Shown here piece by piece: positions 63,963 to 64,000 of a stretch of 64,000 nucleotides of DNA; position 1 is the stretch's first letter; each line of letters opens with the position of its first letter. The notes beneath the pieces are model-generated. The model was given only the letters and a program-made list of their open reading frames with translations. It made no database searches and was not told the DNA's origin. Origin of the DNA: Agapetus fuscipes (lineage: Eukaryota > Arthropoda > Insecta > Trichoptera > Glossosomatidae); NCBI GenBank assembly GCA_951799405.1, contig OX637350.1, forward strand, positions 7,735,852-7,799,851, read 5' to 3'. A program made the translations under genes and the position numbers.

Positions 63963-64000
63963 ATTAAATAAGTTAGAGAGAGATGGCTAGCTTAACAAGG

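Noticed and set aside
1..64000. CRISPR arrays, operons, prophage or bacterial systems
   Set aside because: No spaced direct repeats and no dense coding were found. A split exon, SINEs and LINEs show a eukaryotic genome.

Overview
This window is AT-rich eukaryotic DNA dominated by transposable elements. It is most likely from an arthropod, probably an insect. The evidence is the interrupted gene structure, several tRNA-headed SINE families, a CR1/Jockey-type LINE, 3' fragments of other LINEs, solo LTRs with 4-bp target duplications, and many small palindromic or terminal-inverted-repeat elements. I cannot name the species. There is no prokaryotic-style operon, CRISPR array or rRNA operon.

Host coding content is very small. 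The one convincing host exon is at 53075-53239 (+). It is a 165-bp phase 1-1 exon encoding 55 residues of a PP2C-type (PPM1E/PPM1F-like) Ser/Thr phosphatase, with a good acceptor and donor. At least the sequence around it must be intron of that gene; the rest is intron or intergenic, and I recognised no other exon of it. A possible small secreted protein (43658-43981) and two unexplained ORFs near 60.8-61.8 kb are weak candidates.

The best-preserved coding unit is an apparently intact LINE on the minus strand (about 45797-49626). It has a Q-rich ORF1 with an RRM-like C-terminus, an ATGA overlap, a 970-residue endonuclease-reverse transcriptase ORF2, a short 3' UTR and a 22-nt poly(A) tail. 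Older LINE 3' ends are common. RTE-like C-terminal fragments end in (GTTACA)n or (GTACAA)n tails, at 2.4, 3.9, 13.6, 37.2, 39.4, 40.4, 50.0, 52.1, 55.9 and 62.9 kb. L2/CR1-like fragments lie at 14.6, 18.1, 22.5 and 34.3 kb.

SINE-like families make up much of the recognisable repeat content. Family A (18 copies, about 245 bp, tail of TTAGAT repeats) has no obvious tRNA head. Family B (tRNA head, about 320 bp) shares an alignable core of about 90 bp with A, including a short hairpin whose stem is kept while its sequence differs. Families C and D are two further SINE-like families; C has a clear tRNA-like head and D a weaker one. One C copy is joined directly to a near-complete 5S rRNA sequence (9014-9132, minus).

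Eight LTR copies without internal retroelement sequence share the start TGTTACGAA. Two have exact 4-bp target duplications (GTAG, GTAC). Class II-type elements include two MITEs with 3-bp TWA-like duplications, long foldbacks (5.3, 14.05, 56.5 and 59.4 kb) and a widespread family of short palindromes ending near TATACTTGGGG. Nested insertions (MITE in SINE A, RTE in SINE B, SINE A in other repeats) give a relative order of events. All calls rest on reading and aligning by eye; no database search was done.
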